Positions 33,297-40,730 of a DNA stretch of 64,000 nucleotides are shown one piece after another (the first letter of the stretch is position 1; each line of letters begins with the position of its first letter). The notes under the pieces were generated by a model. The model did no database searches and was not told the origin of the DNA. It was given only the letters and a program-made list of their open reading frames with translations. A program made the translations under genes and the position numbers. This DNA comes from Azospirillum tabaci. Its GTDB lineage: Bacteria > Pseudomonadota > Alphaproteobacteria > Azospirillales > Azospirillaceae. Location: NCBI RefSeq assembly GCF_014596085.1, contig NZ_JACCJY010000025.1, positions 46,786 to 110,785 of the forward strand. The letters are read 5' to 3'.

Positions 33297-33762
33297 CGTC
33301 GCTGCCCTCCAGCCGCTCGATGCGGGCGATGATCCCGCGGGCGACATCGCCGACGTTGATCGCCAGTACGCTCCGGATCGCCTTCATGTCGCGATACACG
33401 GTCGCGGGATCGTCGGTCTTGATGAGCTTCCAAGACCGCCCCCCTTCTCGCACGTCGCTGAACACCAGCACGACCCAGATGTCCGGCTGACCGTTCAGCG
33501 CAGCGGCGGCGGCCTCGCGGATGTAGAAGTCCCCAGCCCCGCGAACGAACTTGTCCCAGGCCTCGCTGATGTCGAGACGGTGCGTCGCGGTCAGGTCCAA
33601 GAGGGTGCCGATCAGGACGACGGAGCCGAAGCTGTACCGTGCCCACCCGCCGCCGGGATTCGGCGGGATGAAGCCGCGACGGCGCCAGACACGAAGCGTC
33701 TCCGGGTTAATGTCCGTCAGGTCCTCGACCTGTCCGGCGGTAAAAGTCTCGGTCGGGTCCAT
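33280..33762 (-). CDS. MerR-like HTH protein
   Basis: This 160-residue protein begins 'TFTAGQVEDLTDINPETLRVWRRRGFIPPNPGGGWARYSFGSVVLIGTLLDL', a MerR-type winged helix. The rest ('AWDKFVRGAGDFYIREAAAAALNG...') is a unique C-terminal domain ending in an acidic tail. Its end overlaps the protease-capsid gene, so it is co-expressed and may control capsid expression. The start ATG 33762 has no better alternative. Confidence 0.78.
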   Translation of the reverse strand: MDPTETFTAGQVEDLTDINPETLRVWRRRGFIPPNPGGGWARYSFGSVVLIGTLLDLTATHRLDISEAWDKFVRGAGDFYIREAAAAALNGQPDIWVVLVFSDVREGGRSWKLIKTDDPATVYRDMKAIRSVLAINVGDVARGIIARIERLEGSDDDDAE

Positions 33763-34141
33763 GTCATCTCCTCAGGTCTGGAGTCCTAATCTGGTTCAGA
33801 CGTAACGCTTTTGAAAAAGCGGGTCAACGAAACTGTTTTTTGTTTTCGCTAGGAAACCGAGGCACAGGAAACCGCCACGCCGTGGCGCACGGGTTGTTTC
33901 ACATGCAAGGTCAAGGGGTTGTCATCGGCCTGCGGTTTCGAAACCATCTGGTTTCCATGAATTCAGGGCCGGAAAATCCTCGCGACATGGGGCGGGTGCT
34001 GCCCCCGGGTCTTTTGCCCCTGGAAGGACCCGGACACGCCTCACCCCCCGATTCTCCCCCTCCGCGCCCCTCCGGCGGCCTCTGGTGTGGGTCTCGCCCA
34101 TCCGCACAGTGGGGTGGCACCGCCCTCCGGGCTTGCCGCGC
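33763..34141. other. Control region upstream of MerR-like/capsid genes
   Basis: The first 70 bp to the right of the MerR-like start (33790-33860) are AT-rich ('cttttgaaaaagcgggtc', 'actgttttttgttttcgc') and probably hold the capsid-operon promoter. The rest is GC-rich with no supported gene. Confidence 0.4.
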
Positions 34142-34411
34142 CTACGGGCGCCCGGCGGGCTCGGAGGCGATGACCGCAGCGAGTCCGGTGAACCTCGCCC
34201 GCCGGAGAGCTGGATCAGCCGGACCGGGCGCAGCCTTCAGCCGGTCCAAAACAGCCGAGGCCACGGCGGGACCGACGGCGACAATCTGTCGTTGGAGCGC
34301 GGCCTCCAGGCTGGCCAGCGCCTCGGGATCGGGCGCGGGCTCCACCCCGGCAACGATGATGGCCAGCAGTTCGCGGGCGGCGGTGGCGATGGTTGTGGAG
34401 CGGGCTGTCAT
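34142..34411 (-). CDS. Unknown 89-residue protein coupled to replication-like gene
   Basis: ATG 34411 overlaps the upstream stop by 4 bp (ATGA). The protein is Ala/Val-rich and helical ('ATAARELLAIIVAGVEPAPDPEALASLEAAL', 'AVASAVLDRLKAAPG') with no recognisable domain. It is likely a small accessory protein of the replication module. Confidence 0.6.
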   Translation of the reverse strand: MTARSTTIATAARELLAIIVAGVEPAPDPEALASLEAALQRQIVAVGPAVASAVLDRLKAAPGPADPALRRARFTGLAAVIASEPAGRP

Positions 34412-35097
34412 CGGTACAAGCTCCACATTCCCCGCTCAGCCCGCTTCTGCTCCCGCTCCAGCCGTTTGCGTTCCCTCTCCGCCTTGGCCTCGCCGTACCC
34501 TCGCCGCGCCTTTGGTGGTGGTGGTGGGGCTTCTTCCGGGGTCTTGTTCACAGGGGTCTTGTTCTGTCCGACAGCCCTGTCACGGGGGGAGGCGGCAGCA
34601 GTGTCGCGGGGAGGCGACGTGGCTGTCACGGGAGAGGCGACAGCCACGTCACGGGAGGGTGACAGGGGTGTCAGGGGTGAGGTGACAGCCCTGTCACGGG
34701 TGTACCGACATTGAGCGCCCTTCCGGCCATAGGCTCCGAACTCTTCTCTCCGGGCGGTGACAGTGGCTTGGTTTTGCCGCTGCGCCGCGCTCCGTTCTGC
34801 TGGGTCACGAACCACCCGAAACGCGCCGACCTTGCCCCGCTCGTTCAGCTTCATGACAAGCCCTGCCACCTCCAGCTCCGACAGCCAGCGCTGTAGGCTC
34901 CGGGTCGACGTCCCCTCTTGCGCCCCGAGCTTGGTCATGGATCGGCGGCAGTGCCCATCCGGGTCGGCGTGCCGGCACAGGACCGCGAACAACCATCTCG
35001 CATCGCGCGATAGGCTCTTGTCCTCCAGAGCATCGGCGGGAACGATCGCATACGGCTGGCCGCCGCAGATGTCCTCTTTGATAGAGCGCTCGCTCAT
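34408..35097 (-). CDS. Helix-turn-helix replication-initiator-like protein
   Basis: This is a 229-residue protein. Residues ~10-105 form a winged-helix domain ('YAIVPADALEDKSLSRDARWLFAVLCRHADPDGHCRRSMTKLGAQEGTSTRSLQRWLSELEVAGLVMKL') as in phage replication initiators and RepA-like proteins. The C-terminal half is basic and repetitive, and the DNA encoding it contains six iteron-like repeats. The layout (DNA-binding N-domain, origin repeats inside the gene) is like lambda O. ATG 35097 is preferred to 35244, which would extend through DNA without ribosome site. Co-oriented with the small protein after it. Confidence 0.72.
   Translation of the reverse strand: MSERSIKEDICGGQPYAIVPADALEDKSLSRDARWLFAVLCRHADPDGHCRRSMTKLGAQEGTSTRSLQRWLSELEVAGLVMKLNERGKVGAFRVVRDPAERSAAQRQNQATVTARREEFGAYGRKGAQCRYTRDRAVTSPLTPLSPSRDVAVASPVTATSPPRDTAAASPRDRAVGQNKTPVNKTPEEAPPPPPKARRGYGEAKAERERKRLEREQKRAERGMWSLYR
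34569..34703. repeat. Six iteron-like repeats, candidate replication origin
   Basis: The core TGTCACGGG or a one-base variant begins at 34579, 34602, 34624, 34647, 34669 and 34692: spacings are 23, 22, 23, 22 and 23 bp. Each unit also starts with a GYGACAG-like half-site 10 bp before. Because 22.5 bp is not a multiple of three, the repeats are conserved as DNA, not as a protein repeat. Two helical turns per unit fits initiator binding on one face. Confidence 0.85.
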
Positions 35098-35203
35098 TGA
35101 GCGCCCCCAGGCCGTGGGGGTCCGGAAGGCGGCGCCCGGTATCGCGATGGGCGGCCAGCACCGCCTCTGCGCCACAGGGGGAGGCGACAGAGTTTCGACA
35201 TAA

Positions 35204-35470
35204 TCAGGCCCGCTTCGCCTGAGCACGCATCTCCTGCTCAGCAATCCATTTCATGATCGTGGATTTCCGAGCGAACAACTTGGCGCCGATCGTGAAAATG
35301 GGCAGGCTTTCCCTCTGGTGATAGACCTGCCGGGCCGTCAAGCCCATGAAAGCGCCGATCTTTTCCGCCCCCTCCAGCAAGTCACCGGACAGATCGAATC
35401 GATCGTCGCGCTGTTCTCCAGCCTCGTTGCTGCGCCCCAGGTCACCAGCTTCGTATGCACGCGCGTTCAT
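35204..35470 (-). CDS. Small HTH regulator (AlpA/excisionase-like)
   Basis: This 88-residue protein has the core 'GAEKIGAFMGLTARQVYHQRESLPIFTIGAKLFARKSTIMKWIAEQE', clearly related to the domains at 23214-23588 and the end of 39373-40131. ATG 35470 follows GGAGAA. It sits just upstream of the replication-initiator-like gene on the same strand and is likely an early regulator of the element. Confidence 0.75.
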   Translation of the reverse strand: MNARAYEAGDLGRSNEAGEQRDDRFDLSGDLLEGAEKIGAFMGLTARQVYHQRESLPIFTIGAKLFARKSTIMKWIAEQEMRAQAKRA

Positions 35471-35537
35471 GTGGGCTTCTCCTTGTTGGCGCAAGCGTCA
35501 TTTGCGCCTATGACAAATGGCGTCGCAAAAAAACTCC

Positions 35538-36218
35538 TCAAGTTCTGAGGAGCTTTCCGATCTTGAGAAAAACATCTCCGTCGACACGGACAACATTGCT
35601 AAACGAAGCATCAGTGTGCCGACCGTTGTATTCCACGTAAGCACAGACAACTCGTTTCGGACACTCCGCATCGTAAAACGCAATGCGAGCGACATCAGTT
35701 GTTTTATTTACTTCAATTGCAAAAGACATGTTCCCGAACTCATAATCCGCGAACATCATTTCTATTTCCTTTGGATCACGGCCATCAAACGGAGATGAAG
35801 TTGCGGAAGGAGCCTTTCTATCGAAAGCTCCATCAGCCGCTTTCTCGATCAGGAACTCAAGGGCCGCTCCGAAGTCATGCTCCCGCTCAAACCACGACAG
35901 CACTTTGGGCTTGATGTTGCCACGCGAGAATACAGCGTAATTCACCTTGGTGATTCGCCCATCGTCGTGACGATATCCTCGCTTCAGGGAACGGTAGCGA
36001 ACGATTGCCTCGGGAGCATCCTTTGCAAAGTTTGCCCACATGAAAGCAATCAGCAGGTTGGCAGCATCGCGCACACCAACGTCAGGAGCTGCATTACCGC
36101 GGGCGCCCTGAGCGATGAAACCTCCTTCTCTTGCGCGCCGACCAATTTGCTTGATCTCACTTTCCGGAACACGAGTGGCCTCCGACAGGCACGCCATCAA
36201 CTGGGAGAACTTCGCCAT
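35538..36218 (-). CDS. Predicted DNA-binding regulator, unknown
   Basis: This is a 226-residue protein. The first ~60 residues ('SEATRVPESEIKQIGRRAREGGFIAQGARGNAAPDVGVRDAANLLIAF') are a winged-helix region of a kind common in proteobacterial prophages. The C-terminal part contains 'FADYEFGNMSFAIEVNKTTDVARIAFYD', with no known function. It is divergent from the integrase gene, with a 132-bp gap, and could be a repressor controlling integration and lysogeny genes. Confidence 0.65.
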   Translation of the reverse strand: MAKFSQLMACLSEATRVPESEIKQIGRRAREGGFIAQGARGNAAPDVGVRDAANLLIAFMWANFAKDAPEAIVRYRSLKRGYRHDDGRITKVNYAVFSRGNIKPKVLSWFEREHDFGAALEFLIEKAADGAFDRKAPSATSSPFDGRDPKEIEMMFADYEFGNMSFAIEVNKTTDVARIAFYDAECPKRVVCAYVEYNGRHTDASFSNVVRVDGDVFLKIGKLLRT

Positions 36219-36350
36219 CGCCTAACCCACTCGGTTGGTCTATCGATCACACCCTATGGGAATGAATGGAGGCGCGTCAAATGCTTTTGACATGAGCGCA
36301 AATGGCACTTAGCGTATGTCAACGAGCGGAATGGATGGAAGGCAATCGCC

Positions 36351-37556
36351 ATGGCGTCGGTTCGGAAACGCACCCTCCCAAGCGGCAAGGTGGTGTGGCA
36401 GTGCGATTACCGAGACCAGCACGGCAAGCGCCGGTCACGCCAATTCCCGACGAAACGCGAGGCGACCGACTTCGAAACAAAGGCTCGCGCTGAAGTTGCC
36501 CAGGGTGTGCATGTCGCCGATTCCATTGCGGAGACGGTAGAGCGTGCCGCTTCGCTGTGGATCGAGGCCGGAGAAGTGGACGGCCTGGAGCAAAGCACGC
36601 TGAAGCAGCGTCGGGAACATGTCCGCCTGCACATCGTGCCATTGATCGGCAACGTGAAACTGTCCCAGCTCAATACTCCCCGCATCGAGGCGTTCAAGGA
36701 CGAACTGCTTAGGACGCGATCCCGCGCGCTCGCTCGTGCCGTGCTGACCAGCCTCAAAGGGATTCTTAAGGTCGCGCGCCGCCGGGGCTTGATCGTCCAG
36801 AACCCAGCCGACGACGTGACCATCGACAAGCGCCGGACTGAAGGCGTCCGGCTGGTCGAAGAAGAGGACGAGAATGCGCCAATTCCGTCCAAGGATGATA
36901 TTCGCCTGATGCTGGCGAAGTCGGCAAAGCTGTGGGACCTGACGCGCGTGGTCGAGGGTCGATGGATGGCGGGGCAGGGCCGGGTGCGCCGCATGGTGCC
37001 GGTGCCGTGGCGCCCGTTGCTGGTGACGGCGATCTTCACCGGCATGCGCGCGTCGGAACTGCGGGGCTTGCGCTGGCCCAATGTGGACCTAAAGTCTGGC
37101 GTGATCCGGGTGCGCGAGCGCGCCGACCGTTACCAGAAGCTGGGGCCACCGAAATCAAAGGCCGGTCGACGCGACATTCCTCTGGCGCCGATGGTCATCA
37201 ACACATTGCGCGAATGGCGGCTGGTCTGCCCGGTGACGGACCTTGATCTGGCATTCCCCAGCGAGTCCGGCGGCGTGCTTCTGCACACCAACCTGTTGCG
37301 CCAGGGCTTCCATGCGCTGCTGAAGATGTGCGAGTTGATGGGCGCCAAGGACACGGAACCGCCCTATCCCTTCCACTCCCTGCGGCACGCTGCGGCCTCG
37401 CTGTTCATCGAACAGGGATGGACCCCGAAGAAGGTTCAGACCGTCATGGGGCATAGTTCCGTTCAGGTGACGTTCGATGTCTATGGCCACCTGTTCCCGT
37501 CGCCTGACGATGACCGGACTGCGATGGAGCAACTTCAGGCCCGGCTTTTGGGGTGA
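36351..37556 (+). CDS. Tyrosine integrase
   Basis: This 401-residue site-specific recombinase has an N-terminal Arm-binding region ('TLPSGKVVWQCDYRDQHGKRRSRQFPTKREAT'), a SAM-like core-binding domain (about 60-150) and a catalytic domain. The active-site residues are visible: R233 in 'FTGMRASELRGLRW', H342 and R345 in 'FHSLRHAAAS', H368 in 'VMGHSS', and nucleophile Y378 in 'DVYGHL'. It reads toward attR and ends 68 bp before it, which identifies it as the integrase of this element. No nearby excisionase is certain; the AlpA-like proteins are candidates. Confidence 0.95.
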   Translation: MASVRKRTLPSGKVVWQCDYRDQHGKRRSRQFPTKREATDFETKARAEVAQGVHVADSIAETVERAASLWIEAGEVDGLEQSTLKQRREHVRLHIVPLIGNVKLSQLNTPRIEAFKDELLRTRSRALARAVLTSLKGILKVARRRGLIVQNPADDVTIDKRRTEGVRLVEEEDENAPIPSKDDIRLMLAKSAKLWDLTRVVEGRWMAGQGRVRRMVPVPWRPLLVTAIFTGMRASELRGLRWPNVDLKSGVIRVRERADRYQKLGPPKSKAGRRDIPLAPMVINTLREWRLVCPVTDLDLAFPSESGGVLLHTNLLRQGFHALLKMCELMGAKDTEPPYPFHSLRHAAASLFIEQGWTPKKVQTVMGHSSVQVTFDVYGHLFPSPDDDRTAMEQLQARLLG

Positions 37557-37623
37557 CGCGCTACACGCAACACGATTGCAACATGCGGAAGGTAAGTTAT
37601 TGAAATTACTGTCGTTGTCGCCA

Positions 37624-37670
37624 ACTCTGACTCCGCCAGCCTAGGTTCGAATCCTAGTCCCCCAACCAAC
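37624..37670 (+). other. attR: right attachment site (tRNA-Gln 3' fragment)
   Basis: It is identical over 47 bp to 22938-22984: anticodon loop to 3' CCA plus 2 bp. It is the displaced original 3' half of the tRNA-Gln gene. It lacks the 5' half, so it is not a functional tRNA. Confidence 0.93.
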
Positions 37671-37843
37671 CTTTCCCAGAAGTTCTTGTACATCAGGCAC
37701 TTAGGTTGAAGCCAAGCGGCTTATACCCCGACTGCGCCTTCGGGCTGGCGTCACACTGAGCTGACACACCACCGACACATCCAAATCCCAGCACGTCATC
37801 CCAGCACGTTTTCTGTCATGACGACGGCCCGCCGCTCCGGAAC

Positions 37844-38000
37844 ATGGCGTCCCGCCACATCCAGATCCGGAACCAGATCAATGCGGTGACCAAAGAGGCC
37901 GACAAGGGCGCGGAATCCCCTTCGTTTTGTCTGCATGGGCTGCGGCACCTGTTCGCGGCGAACGATCCGTGCGACGGCGAAAGCAACTACGGCCTGCAGT
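37844..38000 (+). pseudogene. Remnant of a second tyrosine recombinase
   Basis: The frame 37844-38182 contains 'SFCLHGLRHLFAA', the HxLR catalytic box of tyrosine integrases, but no upstream core domain and no downstream Tyr motif. It lies next to the tRNA-Ser fragment, where an integrase is expected. I take it as the decayed integrase of the second element; the rest of the frame shows no homology I recognise. Confidence 0.45.
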
Positions 38001-38193
38001 TCACTCCCCGTCGCCCGTCGACGAAGATGACCGCCATGCACCTCAACCATGAGGAGCCCGTGATCTGGCAACGGGCGTTGCACGTTCGGGGGACGGGGCG
38101 TCACAGAAGTTGGCATAGCTGCAACGGCTTAACGAAGGTTGTGGCCTTCGGCGCGCCCGTTGATCTGTTGCTAACTTGTTGATGCCAAAGGAA

Positions 38194-38256
38194 TGGCGGA
38201 GGGGATGGGATTCGAACCCACGATAGGGGTTTGAGCCCCTATAACGGTTTAGCAAA
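38194..38256 (-). other. 3' fragment of tRNA-Ser(GCT), probable att site of second element
   Basis: On the minus strand the anticodon loop (TTGCTAA), a long variable arm typical of tRNA-Ser, the T arm GTGGG-TTCGAAT-CCCAT, acceptor strand CCCCTCC and encoded GCCA are present. The 5' half is missing: no GGAGGGG strand occurs within 100 bp. This is the usual displaced-end fragment of an element inserted into a tRNA gene. The intact tRNA-Ser should lie to the right, on the minus strand, beyond the window. Confidence 0.8.
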
Positions 38257-38478
38257 CCCGTTAACGCCACTTCCAGTCACCGCCAAAACCGGTGAAATCC
38301 CTTTGTTTCTGCGGCTTTGCTGTCGCGCAACACGCGCAATGCGCGAGAACAAAAACGGTCCGCGAAGGCACGAAAGGTGTCATAGTACGAGGATCAGCGT
38401 TCTCATCACGTTCTCACGTAATTTTCACCATTTGGACGCGATCGTATTGTTTGGGATGGGCGTCGCTTTGCCGCAACC

Positions 38479-38976
38479 TTATGGGCCGGCGTCGCCATGC
38501 ACCAGCCGACGGAGGTCTTCGATGGCCGACACGACGAGCTGGCAATCGCCCACAAGCGCCTCGCTGGTCTGCTTCCAGACTTCGAGCTTGGCGAGAATGC
38601 CGGCGGGGGTGGCGGCAGGGGTGGAGCAGATGACGGATTCAGCCGCATCGACTTCCGCGCTCCAATGGTACGTCTCGTCCCACATGACGCGCTGGATCGG
38701 GTCGCGCTGGATCTCGTCGTGGGTCAGGCCGGCTTGCTCCAGCTCGTCCCAATGAGCATCCACCCGCTTGTTGGCGCCTTCGCACTTCGCGTCCACCTCC
38801 CGCCAGTGCGCGCACAGGGAAAGGACCGGATCAGGCACCGCGGCGAGTGCACGCCCTTCGAGCGAGGCGATAGCGGCGCCGAAGGGGTCCACGGCATCCG
38901 CCGAGCCGGGAGCGGCCAGGGCCACCGCCGACGCGCCGGCCAGGATGGAGCGGTGGGACAGATTCAAGCTCGTCAT
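38479..38976 (-). CDS. Exported protein of unknown function
   Basis: This 165-residue protein has a signal-like leader 'LSHRSILAGASAVALAAPGSADAVD'. The remainder is helical ('LEGRALAAVPDPVLSLCAHWREVDAKCEGANKRVDAHWDELEQ') and resembles small prophage proteins with paired helices and Trp/Asp residues. GGGAGGGGTGGACC precedes ATG 38976. It follows the HNH gene after 14 bp and should be co-transcribed. Confidence 0.68.
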   Translation of the reverse strand: MTSLNLSHRSILAGASAVALAAPGSADAVDPFGAAIASLEGRALAAVPDPVLSLCAHWREVDAKCEGANKRVDAHWDELEQAGLTHDEIQRDPIQRVMWDETYHWSAEVDAAESVICSTPAATPAGILAKLEVWKQTSEALVGDCQLVVSAIEDLRRLVHGDAGP

Positions 38977-38990
38977 GGTCCACCCCTCCC

Positions 38991-39380
38991 TCAGTGCGTG
39001 GCGCTGGCCGGGCGGGCGCGCAGCGGCGCCGCACCGGGGTTGATGATCAGCACCGCGGCCCAGAGCTGGCGGACTGCGGCAAGCTCCAGATCGGTTGGGA
39101 GCCGGTTCCCCTTCGCCCCGTTGCAGGCCGCGCAGCTCAGCACCTTGTTCCCGAAGAACCGAGCACCGCCGAAGGTCTGCGGGATGACGTGGTCGATGGT
39201 CCAGCCGTCGGGCCGGTCGGGCGCGTGGCTGGCGGTGCCGATGGGCCTGTCGCAGTAGAAGCACCGGCCCGCCTGGAGCTGGTGCAGAAGGGCCGGTTGG
39301 GACACGCCTTCCATCGCGCGGCGCAGCGCCTTCACGCGGTCAAGGTGCTTGGGGGTCGGACAGACGGTCGACTCAAGCAT
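38991..39380 (-). CDS. HNH endonuclease
   Basis: This is a 129-residue nuclease. Two CxxC pairs ('CFYCDRP' and 'LSCAACNGAKGNR') surround the catalytic 'WTIDHVIPQTFGG' (D-H of the HNH core), the standard beta-beta-alpha metal fold. The start overlaps the upstream gene by 8 bp. Phage and element HNH proteins act in DNA packaging, homing or restriction; the role here is not clear. Confidence 0.88.
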   Translation of the reverse strand: MLESTVCPTPKHLDRVKALRRAMEGVSQPALLHQLQAGRCFYCDRPIGTASHAPDRPDGWTIDHVIPQTFGGARFFGNKVLSCAACNGAKGNRLPTDLELAAVRQLWAAVLIINPGAAPLRARPASATH

Positions 39381-40131
39381 GGGCCACCGCCTTTCCGTCC
39401 AGCCACTTCGCTAAGTCTCTCTGGCGGGCGCACACCTTGCCGCTCAGCTTGAAAGCCGGCAGCTCCGCCTTGTCGATCAGGTGGTACGCCTGCCGAGGCC
39501 GGATGTTCAGGTGCTTGGCAATGGCAGGCACGCCGTAGAGCAGATCGGAATCGCTCTTGTCGGTCGCCCGGATGCGGACCTTGCTCCCGGTCAGCGCCTT
39601 CGGCTTCGCCGCGGCGATCTGGACGGGCTTGGCGGCACCCGCCACCAGCTCACCCACCACCGCGGCCAGCCGGCCCACCTCGGCAGCCAGGGCAGCCAGA
39701 GCGGCCCCCTCGGGCGAGGCGAGCTTGCCCCGCCTGTAAGCCAAGAACACCTCGATGATCTGCCGGCGCACCAGGGCGGCTTGCGGGGTGCGGGACAGGG
39801 CGCAGATGACCAGCGCTTGGCCTTCGTTCAGGTAGTAGGCTTTGCCGGGGCGGCCTCCCTTCTCGGTGGTTTGCGCCACGGTGGCGCAAACCTCCCCATA
39901 GGTTTCCAGCTCCGCCCGGTTCCGCTCGATCAGCTTCCGAATGTCACACGGCTGACCGAACCCCAACCGCTCGGCCAGGATCACGTCGGAGACGCGCGGC
40001 TCCCCGTCTTGGTCGTTCAGTTGATCGGGGGTCAGGGGTGGCAAGTCGGCGGGCTTGGTCGGCACCAGGGCGCCGGACGATTTCCGGCGGCCGGCGCCGG
40101 GCAAGGGTGTGGTATTCTCGGAATCAGCCAT
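39373..40131 (-). CDS. Phage antirepressor-like regulator with C-terminal AlpA-type HTH
   Basis: This is a 252-residue protein. Residues ~45-130 ('RVSDVILAERLGFGQPCDIRKLIERNRAELETYGEV' and 'GKAYYLNEGQALVICALSRTPQAALVRRQIIEVFLAYRRG') resemble phage Rha/KilA-type regulators. An Ala-rich helix follows. The last ~50 residues ('GVPAIAKHLNIRPRQAYHLIDKAELPAFKLSGKVCARQRDLAKWL') repeat the HTH seen at 23214 and 35204. Its first 15 residues equal those of the 38-residue frame at 25454-25570. It is divergent from the Xre gene and probably under its control. Confidence 0.78.
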   Translation of the reverse strand: MADSENTTPLPGAGRRKSSGALVPTKPADLPPLTPDQLNDQDGEPRVSDVILAERLGFGQPCDIRKLIERNRAELETYGEVCATVAQTTEKGGRPGKAYYLNEGQALVICALSRTPQAALVRRQIIEVFLAYRRGKLASPEGAALAALAAEVGRLAAVVGELVAGAAKPVQIAAAKPKALTGSKVRIRATDKSDSDLLYGVPAIAKHLNIRPRQAYHLIDKAELPAFKLSGKVCARQRDLAKWLDGKAVAHA

Positions 40132-40178
40132 GATCCGTAGCTCCAGTCAGCTCGATTGTGGTCAGGCCGGGCCGGGTG
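40089..40178. repeat. Conserved promoter/start cassette, copy 2
   Basis: It matches 25528-25617 at about 87 of 90 positions, covering start codon, ribosome site and upstream region of the leftward gene. Homology stops before the operators of the Xre gene, which differ between the copies, as expected when each Xre protein recognises its own sites. Confidence 0.85.
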
Positions 40179-40205
40179 TCGTAACCACTCGGCTCGGCCG
40201 ATGCA

Positions 40206-40252
40206 GTCAACGATATTCGTTGACGCCCTACCCGTCAACGCTATTCGTTGAC
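40206..40252. promoter_or_regulatory. Two perfect operators for the Xre regulator
   Basis: GTCAACG-ATATT-CGTTGAC (40206-40224) and GTCAACG-CTATT-CGTTGAC (40234-40252) are perfect 7-bp inverted repeats with 5-nt centres, 28 bp apart, between two divergent genes. They are 30 to 80 bp upstream of the Xre start and close to the leftward promoter. This is the classic arrangement for a dimeric repressor controlling both directions. Confidence 0.85.
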
Positions 40253-40281
40253 CTTCTGCGTCCGGTAGGTATGATGCCCGT

Positions 40282-40536
40282 ATGCTTACGCCCGAACAAA
40301 GCAGAGCGGCCCGCGGGCTTCTCGACTGGTCTCAACAGCAGCTCGCCGACGCCGCTCAGGTCGGCTTGAGCACCGTCCGTGATTTCGAGAAGGGGCGCCG
40401 TACGCCAGTCTCCGCCAACCTTATAGCCATTCGCTCAGCCCTAGAGGCAGCCGGGGTCGATTTGCTTCCCGCTGGCCCCTACAAGGGCGAAGGCGGGCCG
40501 GGGGCGCGGCTGCGCACGCACAGCGAAGGACGATGA
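40282..40536 (+). CDS. Xre-family HTH regulator
   Basis: This 84-residue protein has the helix-turn-helix 'LDWSQQQLADAAQVGLSTVRDFEKGRRTPVSANLIAIRSALEAAGVDLL' and the tail 'AGPYKGEGGPGARLR', matching the regulator at 25718. It is divergent from the antirepressor-like gene with two operators between. The CD-NTase gene starts 195 bp downstream on the same strand; whether it is read from the same promoter is unclear. Confidence 0.9.
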   Translation: MLTPEQSRAARGLLDWSQQQLADAAQVGLSTVRDFEKGRRTPVSANLIAIRSALEAAGVDLLPAGPYKGEGGPGARLRTHSEGR

Positions 40537-40730
40537 CCGGTCGGTGTCGTCGCTGGTCGAGCGTGTGCTGAAGGTGTGATTGGTCGGCGGGGCTATCTGG
40601 CCACGGCAGAGTGAGCAAAAGGGAGGCAGGCAACAGAGGTGGTTAGGCACCAACAGAAGCTTGGCATTGGTCGATTGCGCGTGCATAACCACCAATCTAC
40701 ACACCTTCATTAGACGCAGATGGGGTCGTC

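Larger units (their letters stand above)
22938..37670. mobile_element. Integrative element (phage satellite or reduced prophage) in tRNA-Gln
   Basis: The element spans 14.7 kb between the 47-bp direct repeats and reconstitutes the tRNA gene at its left end. An integrase gene sits next to the right repeat. Most genes point left: regulator, replication-initiator-like gene, MerR-like regulator and protease-capsid fusion form a leftward row. A small Xre-controlled cluster sits at the left end. AT-rich cargo genes are interspersed. Only one structural gene and no terminase, portal, tail or lysis gene is visible, so the element cannot make particles alone. Confidence 0.88.

Noticed and set aside
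34569..34703. A protein-level tandem repeat in the initiator-like protein
   Set aside because: The 22-23 bp period is out of frame with the codons, so the amino-acid pattern is a by-product of the DNA repeats.
34569..34703. A CRISPR array
   Set aside because: Units are only 22-23 bp with 9-bp cores and no unique spacers of constant length, and they lie inside a gene. No cas genes are in the window.
37621..37670. A second tRNA-Gln gene
   Set aside because: Only the 3' half is present; there is no acceptor 5' strand or D arm. It is attR.
38194..38290. A complete tRNA-Ser gene
   Set aside because: The sequence upstream of the anticodon on the minus strand cannot pair with the acceptor strand CCCCTCC, and the anticodon stem is imperfect. 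It is a 3' fragment.
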